Below are positions 16,072 to 24,949 of a DNA stretch of 32,030 nt, piece by piece (position 1 is the stretch's first letter; each line of letters begins with the position of its first letter). The position numbers and the translations under genes are program-made. Origin of the DNA: DASYYE01 sp035946955 (GTDB lineage: Bacteria; Actinomycetota; Actinomycetes; Streptosporangiales; Streptosporangiaceae); the NCBI GenBank assembly GCA_035946955.1, contig DASYYE010000338.1, positions 1 to 32,030 of the forward strand. Reading direction: 5' to 3'. The notes beneath the pieces are model-generated. The model was not told the DNA's origin, made no database searches, and saw nothing but the letters and a program-made list of their open reading frames with translations.

Positions 16072-16122
16072 ATCCGCGCCGGGCGGCTCAGTCATCCCCT
16101 CCTAGGGCCGCCTGGCGCGGAT
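16072..16122 (+). terminator. Hairpin terminator after the GH18-CBM gene
   Basis: ATCCGCGCCGGGCGGC pairs with GCCGCCTGGCGCGGAT over 16 bp with a single G-U position and a 19-base loop, starting 3 bases after the stop. Confidence 0.8.
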
Positions 16123-16189
16123 AACCCAAAAGCCCTGGCACGCAGTGCTTGAGTTCTAGCGGTCAAGGGCCTTTGGCTGGCCAGACCTG

Positions 16190-16218
16190 AGGCCTACACC
16201 CGGACCGGTGTTAGGCCT
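16190..16218 (-). terminator. Hairpin at the end of the universal stress protein gene
   Basis: AGGCCTA / TAGGCCT arms extended by CACC / GGTG with one bulged base. It overlaps the TAG stop of the leftward gene and could end its transcription. Confidence 0.5.
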
Positions 16219-16741
16219 ACGCGAGGACCGGCGTCGCTCCCACCGGATTCCGGTGGGGGCTGGCGGCGTTGCCTGGGCTTGCTGCGGCCCCGCGGGCCTT
16301 TTCCACGCTCACGACCACCACGGGGCACGGAGCATGGCGCAGGCAGACCTGTGCCACTGGCCCCAGCGTGTCGGGCGCCGGGTCCGAGGGGCTTCCGAGG
16401 ACCAGCAGGTCGGCTCGTGCGGCCCGGTCGAGCAGGATGCGGGCTGGCAAGCCGTCCGCTACCTCCACGACCATGTTCACCTCCGGGTGTGCGCCGAGTG
16501 CGGCCTCCGCCAACTCCTCCAGCCGTGCCCCGGCTGACTGGCGGGCCCCTGCCCGCCTACGGCGGAACGTTGCCGAGGCATAGGGTGCCCAGTGCCTGGC
16601 CTCGTCCTCCCACACATGGACCACGTGCAGGGCGCTACTGCGCAGTCCCGCTTCCCGGCCCGCCCATTGGAGCGCGGCAAGCGAGGCGGCTGAGCCATCA
16701 ACCCCCACCACGATGTGCCCGTCTGTCGGCTGAGGTCCCAT
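16217..16741 (-). CDS. Universal stress protein (single UspA domain)
   Basis: The protein has 174 residues from ATG 16741 behind AGAGGGG; a start at 16783 would add 14 residues. HIVVGVDGSAASLAALQWAGREA is the typical UspA first strand and helix. VNMVVEVADGLPARILLDRAARADLLVLGS and CLRHAPCPVVVV give the rest of the alpha/beta fold. The nucleotide motif normally G-x2-G-x9-G-S/T reads GSPSDPAPDTLGPVAQ, lacking the second glycine and the Ser/Thr, so ATP binding may be weak or lost. A low-complexity Ala/Pro tail follows residue 155. Role: stress or dormancy-related binding protein, exact function unknown. It is a lone gene, not obviously part of the sugar cluster. Confidence 0.88.
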   Translation of the reverse strand: MGPQPTDGHIVVGVDGSAASLAALQWAGREAGLRSSALHVVHVWEDEARHWAPYASATFRRRRAGARQSAGARLEELAEAALGAHPEVNMVVEVADGLPARILLDRAARADLLVLGSPSDPAPDTLGPVAQVCLRHAPCPVVVVSVEKARGAAASPGNAASPHRNPVGATPVLA

Positions 16742-16988
16742 TAGCGGCCCCTCTTCCAGAGCGCCCACACCAGTCCGGACCACGGAGCCACGTGCCTATA
16801 ACGCCACAAAACCCACCAGTCCGAAAAGGTCGCCACCGTCAGCCCACGACCGCACTCGGGACGTCCCTCCCGGGCGCCGGTTTACCAGGCGGACGCGTCC
16901 ATTCTGGGACGCCACAGCCTGGCGCGCTAGACCCCCAAGGGGTGAACTTTCACGCCCACTACGGTGACAAACTCGGTGCGCTGGCAGA

Positions 16989-18011
16989 TCAACCAGAAGG
17001 CGGCGCGTAGGCGGCACAGAGCTGCTGCTGGGCTGCCAGGCCGACGCCGAGGTGGTCCAGGCCGAGCAGGGCGGCGCCGGCGATCGGCGGGACACCGACG
17101 ACATGGGCCACCGCGTCGGGGGCACCGGCCGCCAGACCTGCCGTGATCCCGGCCTCCAGCAGGGGGTCGCGGGCGGTCAGCAGGCCGCCACCAAGGATCA
17201 CCGGGGTGGCCAGGTCGGCGATGCCGAGTCTGCGCATGGCAGCCAGTGCCATGGCGACCACCTCCTCGGCCTGCCGCTGCACGATCCTGGCGGCCACCTG
17301 GTCCCCTTCAGCGGCCAGGCTCATGACTACCGGGGCCAGGTCAAGGAGGCTGTCTTCGCTGATCCTGTGCTGGTGCAAGGCCACGGCCACGTCGTAGACG
17401 GTGGGCAGGCCGAAGTGGGCCGCTACGGCCTCCCGCAGGGCAGTGCGGGGGCCCCGGCCGTCCTCGTCGCGGATCGCCCACCACTGAGCTGCCCTGCCGA
17501 TGCCGCTGCCGCCACCCCAGTCGCCGCTGATGTAGCCGATCGCGAGGAACCGGGTGGTCCGGCCGTCCGGGGCGACACCCACGCAGTTGATGCCCGCGCC
17601 GCAGGTCACGGCGACTCCCCAGTAGGGCTCGCCCGCGCCTGGCGGTGTGGCACCGCCAGGCGCGTACCCGGCCCGGAGCACGGCGAAGGTGTCATTGACA
17701 ACCGCCAGGCTGTTGCTCCACGCGTGCTTCTCGACGGCCGCGACGAACTCTTCCTCTTCCTCAGGCAGGTCCACGTTGGCCACACAGGCGCAGATGTGCT
17801 CGGCAACGGGGGAACCGCTGAGCCCAGCCTGCCGCTGGGCCTGGCTAACCAGGTCAGCCAGTAGCTCCATCTTGTCGGCCAGGGCCGTGTCCCCGGGCAT
17901 TCCGGCGCCGCGGACGGACGCCAGCAGGCGCCCGTCGCGCGCCACCAGGGCCAGGTCGGTCTTGCTGTTGCCAGCGTCAACAGCAATGACCGCCGCTGGA
18001 TCGGTGCTCAC
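16989..18011 (-). CDS. BadF/NagK-type sugar kinase, probable N-acetylglucosamine kinase
   Basis: The protein has 340 residues. GTG 18011 overlaps the stop of the GH4 gene as GTGA, so it is preferred to the in-frame start at 18035. It belongs to the ASKHA fold: phosphate-1 motif AVDAGNSKTDLALV, central VVNDTFAVLRAG with the catalytic-type Asp, adenosine-side GVAVTCGAGINCVGV, and GYISGDWGGGSGIGR, as in eukaryotic-type GlcNAc kinases. PVILGGGLL near the end binds ATP. It would phosphorylate an imported amino sugar, or possibly an oligosaccharide, at O6 using ATP. It is the last gene of the long minus-strand operon. Other BadF-family activities cannot be excluded. Confidence 0.85.
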   Translation of the reverse strand: MSTDPAAVIAVDAGNSKTDLALVARDGRLLASVRGAGMPGDTALADKMELLADLVSQAQRQAGLSGSPVAEHICACVANVDLPEEEEEFVAAVEKHAWSNSLAVVNDTFAVLRAGYAPGGATPPGAGEPYWGVAVTCGAGINCVGVAPDGRTTRFLAIGYISGDWGGGSGIGRAAQWWAIRDEDGRGPRTALREAVAAHFGLPTVYDVAVALHQHRISEDSLLDLAPVVMSLAAEGDQVAARIVQRQAEEVVAMALAAMRRLGIADLATPVILGGGLLTARDPLLEAGITAGLAAGAPDAVAHVVGVPPIAGAALLGLDHLGVGLAAQQQLCAAYAPPSG

Positions 18012-19282
18012 TGGCCGTCCGCTCCCGAAGCCCACGGGAGGAACTGCGCGTTCTCGGCGATCAGCCGGTCAGCGACTTTGTGGGCCAGGTCGAACTGGCC
18101 CACCAGCGGGTGGGCGAGCAGCGCCTTGACGACCCGGTGCCTGCCGCCCCGGAGGGCGGCCTCGACCGCGAGCTCTTCATAGGCACTGACATGGGAGATG
18201 AGGCCCCGGAACAGCGGGTCCACCGGGGCGACGTTCACCGGCCGGGCACCACCCGCGCCGACGACCGCGGGCACTTCGATGACCGCGGCGTAGGGCAGGA
18301 AGGGGAAGGTGCCCTCGTTCCGGACGTTCACCACCTGGGTGTCACGCCGGTCGCCGACGAGGGAGGCGAGCAGGTCGACGGCGGCTTCGGAGTAGAAGGC
18401 GCCACCTCGCTGGCTGAGCAGTTCGGGCTTGTGGTCGAGTGCCGGGTCCTTGTACATCTCCAGCAGGTCGTGCTCGATGTGCATGACCTCTTCCGCGCGC
18501 GTCGGCTCGTGCTTCTCCTCCTCGACCACCTGGTCGTGGGCGTAGAAGTAGCGCAGGTAGTACGAGGGGACCGCGCCGATCTCGCGCATGACTGCCGCGG
18601 GCAGGCCGGTGTGCTCGGCGATCTCCTCCTCGTGGGCGGCGATCAGGTCGGGGAGCCGGTCCACGCCGTCCACCATGGCAGCCCGTTCCCAGGTCAGGTG
18701 GTTGAGACCGACGTGGTCCAACTGCACCCGCTCTGGTTCCACGCCCAGGAACGAGGCGAACAGCCGCTGGTAGCCGATCGCGACATTGCACAGGCCGATG
18801 GCGCGGTGCCCCGCGTCCAGCAGGGCACGGGTGACGATGCCGACCGGGTTGGTGAAGTCGATGATCCACGCCGAGGGCAGGGCCCGCTGGCGCGCGGTCT
18901 CCGCGATGTCCAGGACGACCGGCACGGTGCGCAGGGCCTTGGCGAACCCGCCTGCCCCGGTAGTCTCCTGCCCGACACAGCAGTACTCCAGCGGCCATGT
19001 CTCGTCCCGCTGCCTGGCGGCCTGCCCGCCGATCCGGAGCTGAAGCAGTACCCCGCCGGCCCCGTCCAGGGCATCGTCACGCGAGGTGGTCCAGCGGAGG
19101 CTGGCCGGGTGCCCGTACGCCTTCATGATCCTGGCGGAGACCGGGCCGACCACCTCCAGCCGGGAGGAGTCGGGGTCCATCAGGACCAGTTCGGTGATCT
19201 TGACGTCGTTGGCGAGCCTGGCCAGCCCGTCCACCAGTTCCGGCGTGTAGGTCGACCCGCCGCCGATGACCGCGAGCTTCAT
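18008..19282 (-). CDS. GH4 glycosidase, 6-phospho-beta-glucosidase type (first paralogue)
   Basis: This is a 424-residue cytosolic enzyme of the NAD- and Mn-dependent GH4 family. It has an N-terminal NAD-binding strand MKLAVIGGGSTYTPELVDGL, QLRIGGQAARQRDE (typical LRVGG motif) and GQETTGAGGFAKALRTVP. It also has DFTNPVGIVT, metal-ligand Cys in IGLCNVAIG and His in VGLNHLTWERA, and the PSYYLRYFY tyrosine region. GH4 enzymes open the glycosidic bond by a redox elimination mechanism and normally act on 6-phosphorylated disaccharides (LicH, ChbF, BglT). It lies 24 bases after the second GH4 gene and overlaps the kinase start by 4 bases. Confidence 0.92.
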   Translation of the reverse strand: MKLAVIGGGSTYTPELVDGLARLANDVKITELVLMDPDSSRLEVVGPVSARIMKAYGHPASLRWTTSRDDALDGAGGVLLQLRIGGQAARQRDETWPLEYCCVGQETTGAGGFAKALRTVPVVLDIAETARQRALPSAWIIDFTNPVGIVTRALLDAGHRAIGLCNVAIGYQRLFASFLGVEPERVQLDHVGLNHLTWERAAMVDGVDRLPDLIAAHEEEIAEHTGLPAAVMREIGAVPSYYLRYFYAHDQVVEEEKHEPTRAEEVMHIEHDLLEMYKDPALDHKPELLSQRGGAFYSEAAVDLLASLVGDRRDTQVVNVRNEGTFPFLPYAAVIEVPAVVGAGGARPVNVAPVDPLFRGLISHVSAYEELAVEAALRGGRHRVVKALLAHPLVGQFDLAHKVADRLIAENAQFLPWASGADGQ

Positions 19283-19306
19283 GACGCGGCTCCGTTCCGG
19301 CCGGGC

Positions 19307-20680
19307 CTACTGCAGGTAGGCCAGATGGCGGCCGTGCCGTTCGCGGTACTCATTCAGCATCTCCCTTGCGACAGTGACTCCAGGCACGAGCGGGTGCAGC
19401 GCAAGAGCATGGGCTGCCAAGCTCGCGTCGCCGCTCACCGCGGCACTGACAACTTCGCGTTCGTAAGCTTTTATGCAGGTTATGAGGCCCCGGGCGGACT
19501 GGGGGAGGGGGGCTGTGGCCAGTGGGGCCACGCCGCCGCCATGCACCAGCGCTGGCACCTCGACGGTGTCGTCCGGGTCGAGAAACCCGAGGGCGCTGCC
19601 ATTGCGGGTGTTGATGACCACCTGGCCAGGATGCCGCCCGGTCAGCCCGTCGATCACTGCCAGTGCGACCCCTTCGTAGCCGATGGGCCGATGGTCCTCG
19701 GCGTCGTCGGCACTGGGCTGGGAGACCAGGGGCTCTGCACCTGTGTCGGTCCGCATGTAGGTGGCACTGCGCATGCCCATGATGTCCGAGTAGGCCAGCC
19801 ACGCATCGTACGGACTGCCGTCACTCAGCGCCTTCGCCACGGCGGTCAGCAGCTTCTCGTTGAAGAGCGCCACATCCTGGCCCCGGCTCGTCCCCGCGCG
19901 CGCGACGGCATCGACGTAGCGCTGCGGGTCGTCGTAGTAGTAGACGTACTCGGTGGGGATGGCGCCGGTCCGGCGGACGCTGACCGGGTCGAAGCCGCCG
20001 AATGTGTGGTCGGTGCGTGCCAGCTCCTCGTAACGGTCCAGGAGCTGCCCAACCTGCTCCTCGCCCTCGATGGTGAGAGAGGTGACCCAGCCGCAGTGGT
20101 TCAGGCCGCTGTAGGAATAGCCGATACCTGCCTGCTGCGCACCGAGGAAGGCGGCCAGGCTCGCCACTGTCTGGGCTGGCGTGTCGCAGACCCCCACCAC
20201 CGCGACATTGCTGTGGAGAGAGACCGCCTGGGTGATCAACCCCGCGGGGTTGGTGAAGTTGATGAGGACAGCCCGGGGGGCACACCGTGCGATGACCTTG
20301 CAGTAGGACAGGAGCACTGGGATGGTCCGCAGTGCCATGGCGCAGCCGCCGGAGCCGGTGGTCTCCTGGCCGACCAGGCCACGCCGCAGCGCCACCTCTT
20401 CGTCGATCACCCTGGCCTGGTCGCCACCGACACGGATGGCGGAGAACACGAAGTCGGCCGCGTCGAGCGCGGCTTCCAGGTCGTCCGTGACGGTGACAGC
20501 CTCGGGACGGCCCAGGCACTGCGCGACCCAGGCGGAAAGCTGCCCCATTGTCTCGCGCCGGACCTGGTTGGGCTCGAACAGGGCGATCTCATCAAAGGCC
20601 CCCGCGATGGGGCCACCGAGTACACCACGGATGAAGGCGGGGATTCGTACCCCGCCTCCACCCAGGATGGCCAGTTTCAT
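19307..20680 (-). CDS. GH4 glycosidase, divergent second paralogue
   Basis: The protein has 457 residues. GH4 landmarks are MKLAILGGGGVRIPAFIRG, AIRVGGDQARVIDEEVALRRG, GQETTGSGGCAMALRTIP, INFTNPAGLIT, VGVCDTPAQ (metal Cys), SGLNHCGWV (metal His) and IPTEYVYYY. The NAD-binding loop has GGGGVRIP instead of GGGSTYTP, and overall similarity to its neighbour is limited to motifs, so the two are old paralogues with probably different substrates. It starts 84 bases after the oppF-like gene. A role on 6-phospho amino-sugar disaccharides fits the cluster but is inferred. Confidence 0.9.
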   Translation of the reverse strand: MKLAILGGGGVRIPAFIRGVLGGPIAGAFDEIALFEPNQVRRETMGQLSAWVAQCLGRPEAVTVTDDLEAALDAADFVFSAIRVGGDQARVIDEEVALRRGLVGQETTGSGGCAMALRTIPVLLSYCKVIARCAPRAVLINFTNPAGLITQAVSLHSNVAVVGVCDTPAQTVASLAAFLGAQQAGIGYSYSGLNHCGWVTSLTIEGEEQVGQLLDRYEELARTDHTFGGFDPVSVRRTGAIPTEYVYYYDDPQRYVDAVARAGTSRGQDVALFNEKLLTAVAKALSDGSPYDAWLAYSDIMGMRSATYMRTDTGAEPLVSQPSADDAEDHRPIGYEGVALAVIDGLTGRHPGQVVINTRNGSALGFLDPDDTVEVPALVHGGGVAPLATAPLPQSARGLITCIKAYEREVVSAAVSGDASLAAHALALHPLVPGVTVAREMLNEYRERHGRHLAYLQ

Positions 20681-20764
20681 CGTGGTGCCGCCAACTCCCG
20701 GGCCTGACCACTGACCTGGCGGAAGACGGTCACGTCCACGGTGGGGGCCCCTGCGACGGGCACC

Positions 20765-21808
20765 TCACTGGAAAGCTCCCGTGGCGGCACCCGCCTGCGC
20801 GACGTGGCAGGCGACACTGTGGTCGGGCTTGAGCTCCCGTAGTGGCGGAGTGACCGTGTGGCACTCCTGGATCGCCAGTGGACAGCGCCAGCGGAACCGG
20901 CACCCCGGCGTGGGGTCGACCACCTTGGGGGGCTCGCCCCGCTCCGACGCCGCACTGACGTTCAGCGGTGCCCGTGGGTCGGGGGCCGCGGCCAGCAGCA
21001 GTTCGGTGTAGGGGTGCCTGGGGCTGCTGAGCACCTCGTCGGCCGGGCCTGTCTCCACGATGTGCCCGGCATACATGATGATGATCCGGTCGGACACATA
21101 GCGGGCGCTGGCCAGGTCGTGGGTGATGTAGAGGATCGACACGCCCTCGCTGTCCCGCAGTTTGGCCATGACGTTGAGCAGCCCGATGCGGATGGACACG
21201 TCCAGCATGGAGACCGGCTCGTCAGCCAGGATCAGCTTGGGCCGCATCGCCAGGGCCTGGGCGAAGCCCACCCGTTGCCGCTGGCCGCCGCTGAGCTCGT
21301 GCGGGAAGCGCTGCAGCACCTCGGAGCCAGGGTTGAGGCCCGTGATGTCGAAGACGCGGGCCGCCTCGGCGAAACGCTGGTCCTTGGACAGGTCGGGCCG
21401 GTGCAGTGTCAGCGCGCGCATGATCCCGTGGGAGACCCGGAAGATGGGGTTGATCGAGGAGAACGGGTCCTGGAAGACCATGGGGACCAGCCCAGTGTAG
21501 GTGAGCATGTCCCGCCTGGACCGGAACGAGGACACGGGCCTGCCCTGGAAGTAGATCTCCCCGCTGGTCGGCTTGTAGATCTTGGCGAGGACCCGGGCCA
21601 CCGTGCTCTTGCCACTGCCGCTTTCCCCGCACACCGCGACGATCTGGCGCTCGCCGATGGCGAAGCTCGCGTCGTCGACCGCGTGCAGTGTGGCTCGTGA
21701 CAGGGCATTGCCGATCTTGAAGTGCCGGCTCATGCGGTCCACCCGCATCAGCGGCTCGGAGCCCGGCTCGGCCTGGGGTGTCCCAGGCCGTGTGGTCAGT
21801 TCAGTCAC
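20765..21808 (-). CDS. OppF-type ABC transporter ATPase
   Basis: The protein has 347 residues from GTG 21808, overlapping the preceding stop as GTGA. Walker A GESGSGKST (about 61-69), Q-loop VFQDPFSS, signature LSGGQRQR (about 172-179), Walker B LILADEP with SMLD, and H-loop ITHDL are all intact. The C-terminal HPYTELLLAAAPDP and the cysteine-containing CRFRWRCP tail are typical of the oligopeptide/nickel/dipeptide subfamily. It powers the OppB/OppC-like permeases with the preceding ATPase. Opp-type systems also import oligosaccharides, for example Vibrio chitin oligosaccharides and Thermotoga beta-glucosides. Confidence 0.95.
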   Translation of the reverse strand: MTELTTRPGTPQAEPGSEPLMRVDRMSRHFKIGNALSRATLHAVDDASFAIGERQIVAVCGESGSGKSTVARVLAKIYKPTSGEIYFQGRPVSSFRSRRDMLTYTGLVPMVFQDPFSSINPIFRVSHGIMRALTLHRPDLSKDQRFAEAARVFDITGLNPGSEVLQRFPHELSGGQRQRVGFAQALAMRPKLILADEPVSMLDVSIRIGLLNVMAKLRDSEGVSILYITHDLASARYVSDRIIIMYAGHIVETGPADEVLSSPRHPYTELLLAAAPDPRAPLNVSAASERGEPPKVVDPTPGCRFRWRCPLAIQECHTVTPPLRELKPDHSVACHVAQAGAATGAFQ

Positions 21809-22830
21809 CGCGGACCTCCCGCGTCCTCGTACAGGAAGCACCGGACATACGTGCCTTCAAGCCGGTACAGGGGGGGTGGGTCGGTCTCGCAGCGAGGCAT
21901 GACCTTTGGACAGCGTGGAGCGAACCGGCAACCCACCGGGGGCCTGGCCAGGTCCGGCGGGTTGCCGGGGATGCCGGTCAGCGGAACCTTCGGTCCTCTG
22001 ATCGAGGGGAAGGCGTCCATCAATCCGACCGTATAGGGGTGGTGAGGGTGGTCGAAAAGCTGTCTGGTGGGGCCGAGTTCGGAGATCTGGCCCGCGTACA
22101 TGACCATCAGCCGGTCGGAGAAGTGGCTCACCAGCGACATGTCGTGGGTCACGAAGATGACCGCGAAGCCGAGGTCCCGCTGCAGTTCCTTGATCTGGGC
22201 CATGAGCGAGCGCTGCGCCACCACGTCGAGCGCGGAGGTGGGCTCGTCCATGATCACCAGGTCGGGGGTGAACAGCATGGCCATCGCGATCATCGAGCGC
22301 TGCCGCATCCCGCCGGAGAGCTGGAAAGGGTAGCTCTTCAGGTGCACCGGGTCGATGCCCACCATCTTGAGGACTTCGACCGAGCGCTTTTCGATCTCCT
22401 CGTTCGAGGTCACGCCATGCGCCCGCATCGCGTCCTTGAACTGGGCACCGATGGACTTGACGGGGTTGAGGGCGTTCATCGCGCTCTGCATGACCACCGA
22501 CATGTCTTTCCAGCGGATCGCGGACAGGTCGCGCTCGGTGAGCCCGACCAGGTTGCGTCCGTGGAACGTCACCCGGCCGTCGGTGATCTCCGCCGGGGGG
22601 TTCAGCAGCCGGGCGATGGCGAACAGCAGCGTGGACTTACCGCAGCCCGACTCCCCGACGATCGCCAGGAACTCGCCGCGGCCGACGTCGAAGCTGACGT
22701 TCTTCACCGCGGTGATCAGGGCGCGCTCCAGCGCGTATTCCACTGACAGGTCGCGGACCTGCAGGATCGGGCCGCCGCCCGGCTCCAGATCTTTCATGTC
22801 GCGAGGGTCGTCAGCTATTACGTGTGCCAT
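21805..22830 (-). CDS. OppD-type ABC transporter ATPase
   Basis: The protein has 341 residues. ATG 22830 lies ten bases after GAGGAGG; an in-frame GTG nine bases upstream is too close to that site. Walker A GESGCGKST (about 59-67), signature LSGGMRQR (about 171-178), Walker B LVIMDEPTSALD and H-loop VTHDM are present. The tail HPYTVGLMDAFPS and GCRFAPRCP...RC is subfamily-specific. It is the heterodimer partner of the OppF-type protein; the gene overlaps the permease by 20 bases. Confidence 0.95.
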   Translation of the reverse strand: MAHVIADDPRDMKDLEPGGGPILQVRDLSVEYALERALITAVKNVSFDVGRGEFLAIVGESGCGKSTLLFAIARLLNPPAEITDGRVTFHGRNLVGLTERDLSAIRWKDMSVVMQSAMNALNPVKSIGAQFKDAMRAHGVTSNEEIEKRSVEVLKMVGIDPVHLKSYPFQLSGGMRQRSMIAMAMLFTPDLVIMDEPTSALDVVAQRSLMAQIKELQRDLGFAVIFVTHDMSLVSHFSDRLMVMYAGQISELGPTRQLFDHPHHPYTVGLMDAFPSIRGPKVPLTGIPGNPPDLARPPVGCRFAPRCPKVMPRCETDPPPLYRLEGTYVRCFLYEDAGGPR

Positions 22831-23779
22831 GACGGGCACGCCTCCTCTGCAGGGCCTTGGTGCGCATGGGCCGGAGCGCGGGGTTGCTGACCTCGTCGAA
22901 GGCGTAGTTCAGCAACGCGAACGCGGCGCCGAGCAGTGCGATGCAGGCGCCGGGGGCGATCGCCCACAGGTACTGCCCGTTCTGCAGGGCCTGGTCGTTC
23001 TGCGCGTGGTACAGCGTGGTGCCCCAGCTGATCAGGTTGGGGTCGCCGAGCCCAAGGAACTGCAGGCCGGATGCGGCCAGCACGGCGTACAGGGCGTTGC
23101 CCAGGAAGCAGGCGAGCAGCAGCGAGGTCATGGTTGGGATGATCTCCACCATGATGATGTAGAACGTGCGCTCGCCCCGGACCCTGGCAGCCATCAGGAA
23201 GTCCCGGCCGCGCAGGGACTGTGCCTGGGACCGCAACTGGCGTGCGGTGTACGACCACCCGGTGCCAGTCAGGATCGCGATCATGACGAGGTTGCCGGCG
23301 TTGTGCAGGTAGGCGGCGATCGCGATCAGCAGCGGGAACAGCGGGATGACCAGCAATATGTCGGTGATCAGGTTGAGCACGCTGTCGGTTGCGCCGCCGA
23401 TGTAGGCGGCGGCCACGCCGATGACCGCCGCGATGACGGTCGTGAGCAGCCCGACCGATATGGCGAGGATCAGCACGGCCCGCGTACCGTAGATCACCTG
23501 GGCGTACACGTCCTGGCCGATCGAGGTGGTGCCGAACCAGTGGGAGGCCGAGGGGCCGAGGTTCTGGCCGTAGATGATGGCGTTTGGGTTGTCGGGGGCC
23601 AGGAGCTGGGGGAACAGCGAGACGAAGGCGAACAGGCCCAGCAGGATGACCCCGGCGGTCGCCTTGCGGTTGGAGCGGATCGCCTGGGCCAGTCGGCCAC
23701 CGGCCCTGCCGCGGGCTCCGGCGACAGGCTCAGGCAGGCCGGCCGGCTGGCCAGCCGACACGGTGACGGGCATTGCCAT
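22811..23779 (-). CDS. OppC-type ABC permease
   Basis: The protein has 322 residues. A cytoplasmic N-terminus (about 1-40) precedes about six membrane helices, first at VILLGLFAFVSLFPQLLA. The family N-terminal pattern HWFGTTSIGQDVYAQVIYG (about 80-98) and the EAA-like region LMAARVRGERTFYIIMVEIIP, which contacts the ATPases, are clear. It is separated by 3 bases from the OppB-type gene. Together they form the channel for the family-5 binding protein. Confidence 0.94.
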   Translation of the reverse strand: MAMPVTVSAGQPAGLPEPVAGARGRAGGRLAQAIRSNRKATAGVILLGLFAFVSLFPQLLAPDNPNAIIYGQNLGPSASHWFGTTSIGQDVYAQVIYGTRAVLILAISVGLLTTVIAAVIGVAAAYIGGATDSVLNLITDILLVIPLFPLLIAIAAYLHNAGNLVMIAILTGTGWSYTARQLRSQAQSLRGRDFLMAARVRGERTFYIIMVEIIPTMTSLLLACFLGNALYAVLAASGLQFLGLGDPNLISWGTTLYHAQNDQALQNGQYLWAIAPGACIALLGAAFALLNYAFDEVSNPALRPMRTKALQRRRARHGTRNS

Positions 23780-23782
23780 GGC

Positions 23783-24760
23783 TTAACCTGCCGTCCTTGT
23801 GCGGGGGTCCAGGATCGCCGTTGCGATGTCAGAGAGCACGATCGCGACCAGCACTGCCAGCGTGATCAGCAGGAACAGTCCCTGCATCAGCGGGTAGTCG
23901 AGGTTGGCCACGGCCTCGTAGAGCATGAAGCCGACCCCGGGGTAGTTGAAGACGTACTCCACGAGGATGGCGCCGCTGACCACGAAGCCCAGCGACATGG
24001 CGAAGCCGGTCAGGTTAGGCAGGATCGCGTTGCGCGCCGCGTAGTCGACCATGATGCGCCTGCTCGACAGGCCCTTGGCCCTGGCCATCCGCACGTAGTC
24101 CTCGGTCAGCGTGCCCACCATGGTGTTGCGCATGGTGAGCACCCACCCGCCGATGCTGGTGATCAGCAGCGCGGCCGCAGGCATCAGCGAGTACTCGAGC
24201 ACGTTGCCTATGTAGGGCAGGTTGAAGCCGGGTGTCGCGCCCAGCGGGTACCCGCCCGAGCTGGGCATGACCCCGAGGACTGAGCTGAAGATCAGGATCA
24301 GCATGAGGCCAACCCAGAAGTACGGGATCGCGGTGGTGAAGACCAGCAGTGGCGGGAGCACGCTGTCCAGCCGGCTGCCCCTGCGCCACGCGGAGATCGC
24401 CCCGACGGCCGAGCCCAGGACGAAGGCGACGACCGTGGTGATGCCGACCAGGCCCAGCGTCCACCAGATCGCGCTGCCGATCATGTCCTTCACGGGCGCG
24501 TTGTACTCCAGGGACTGGCCGAGGTTGAGGACGGCTGTGTTCTTCAGGTAGTCCCAGTACTGCACCCACAGGCTCTGGTGGGTGTTCAGCCCCAGGGCCA
24601 CCGAAATGGCTTTGACGGCGGTGGGCGGCACGCCGTGCAGCTTGCTCGCAATGATCGCGGCGGGGTTGCCCGGCATGATCCTCGGCAAGATGAAGTTGAG
24701 CGTGACCGCAGCCCACAGCGTCACGATAAAGAAGCCCACCCGGCGCAGCAGGAACCTCAT
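23783..24760 (-). CDS. OppB-type ABC permease
   Basis: The protein has 325 residues. MRFLLRRVGFFIVTLWAAVTLNFILPRIMPGNP is the classic OppB start. Six helices are expected. VRMARAKGLSSRRIMVDYAARNAILP is the EAA loop, and VEYVFNYPGVGFMLYEAV follows as in the family. It is expected to work with the OppC-type partner. It begins 261 bases after the binding-protein gene, a gap with two hairpins, so expression may be stepped down from that gene. Confidence 0.94.
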   Translation of the reverse strand: MRFLLRRVGFFIVTLWAAVTLNFILPRIMPGNPAAIIASKLHGVPPTAVKAISVALGLNTHQSLWVQYWDYLKNTAVLNLGQSLEYNAPVKDMIGSAIWWTLGLVGITTVVAFVLGSAVGAISAWRRGSRLDSVLPPLLVFTTAIPYFWVGLMLILIFSSVLGVMPSSGGYPLGATPGFNLPYIGNVLEYSLMPAAALLITSIGGWVLTMRNTMVGTLTEDYVRMARAKGLSSRRIMVDYAARNAILPNLTGFAMSLGFVVSGAILVEYVFNYPGVGFMLYEAVANLDYPLMQGLFLLITLAVLVAIVLSDIATAILDPRTRTAG

Positions 24761-24867
24761 TGCGCCCCCCCGGCTTTCGTCCCCGTCTCAATAGCGTGCG
24801 GCACTGTCGGCCTCACCCCTGCCTGGTACTTGTGTCGCTTTCATGGTCTGGCTGCGTCAAGGTTTTG

Positions 24868-24899
24868 CCAGGGCCCGCGGCTGGGGCGGCGGGCCCTGG
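24868..24899 (-). terminator. Stem-loop before the oppB-like gene
   Basis: Perfect 11-bp arms CCAGGGCCCGC / GCGGGCCCTGG with a 10-base loop, about 110 bases upstream of the permease start and about 120 bases past the binding-protein stop. Confidence 0.6.
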
Positions 24900-24906
24900 C
24901 CCTGTG

Positions 24907-24936
24907 GTGCTAGCCCCTCGCGGTGCTAACCCCTCG
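24907..24936. repeat. Short 16-bp tandem repeat
   Basis: GTGCTAGCCCCTCG and GTGCTAACCCCTCG lie one 16-base period apart, with a decayed third start GTGCTGGG at 24939. It lies between the two hairpins. Confidence 0.6.
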
Positions 24937-24949
24937 TCGTGCTGGGCAC

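Noticed and set aside
16855..16870. GGGACGTCCC as a DosR-type box for the stress protein
   Set aside because: It is a GC palindrome but does not fit the longer DosR consensus well; chance palindromes are common in such GC-rich DNA.
16279..17010. 243-codon plus-strand open frame over the stress-protein region
   Set aside because: Pro/Arg-rich shadow of the universal stress protein and the intergenic gap, no motif or ribosome site.
18080..20707. 875-codon open frame on the plus strand
   Set aside because: It is antisense to the two GH4 genes, which carry full family motifs. Its translation has no recognisable domain and its length comes from high-GC codon bias.
22355..24283. 642-codon open frame on the plus strand
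   Set aside because: Antisense to OppB/C/D-type genes; no motif, and rich in Gln/His/Gly as expected for a shadow frame.
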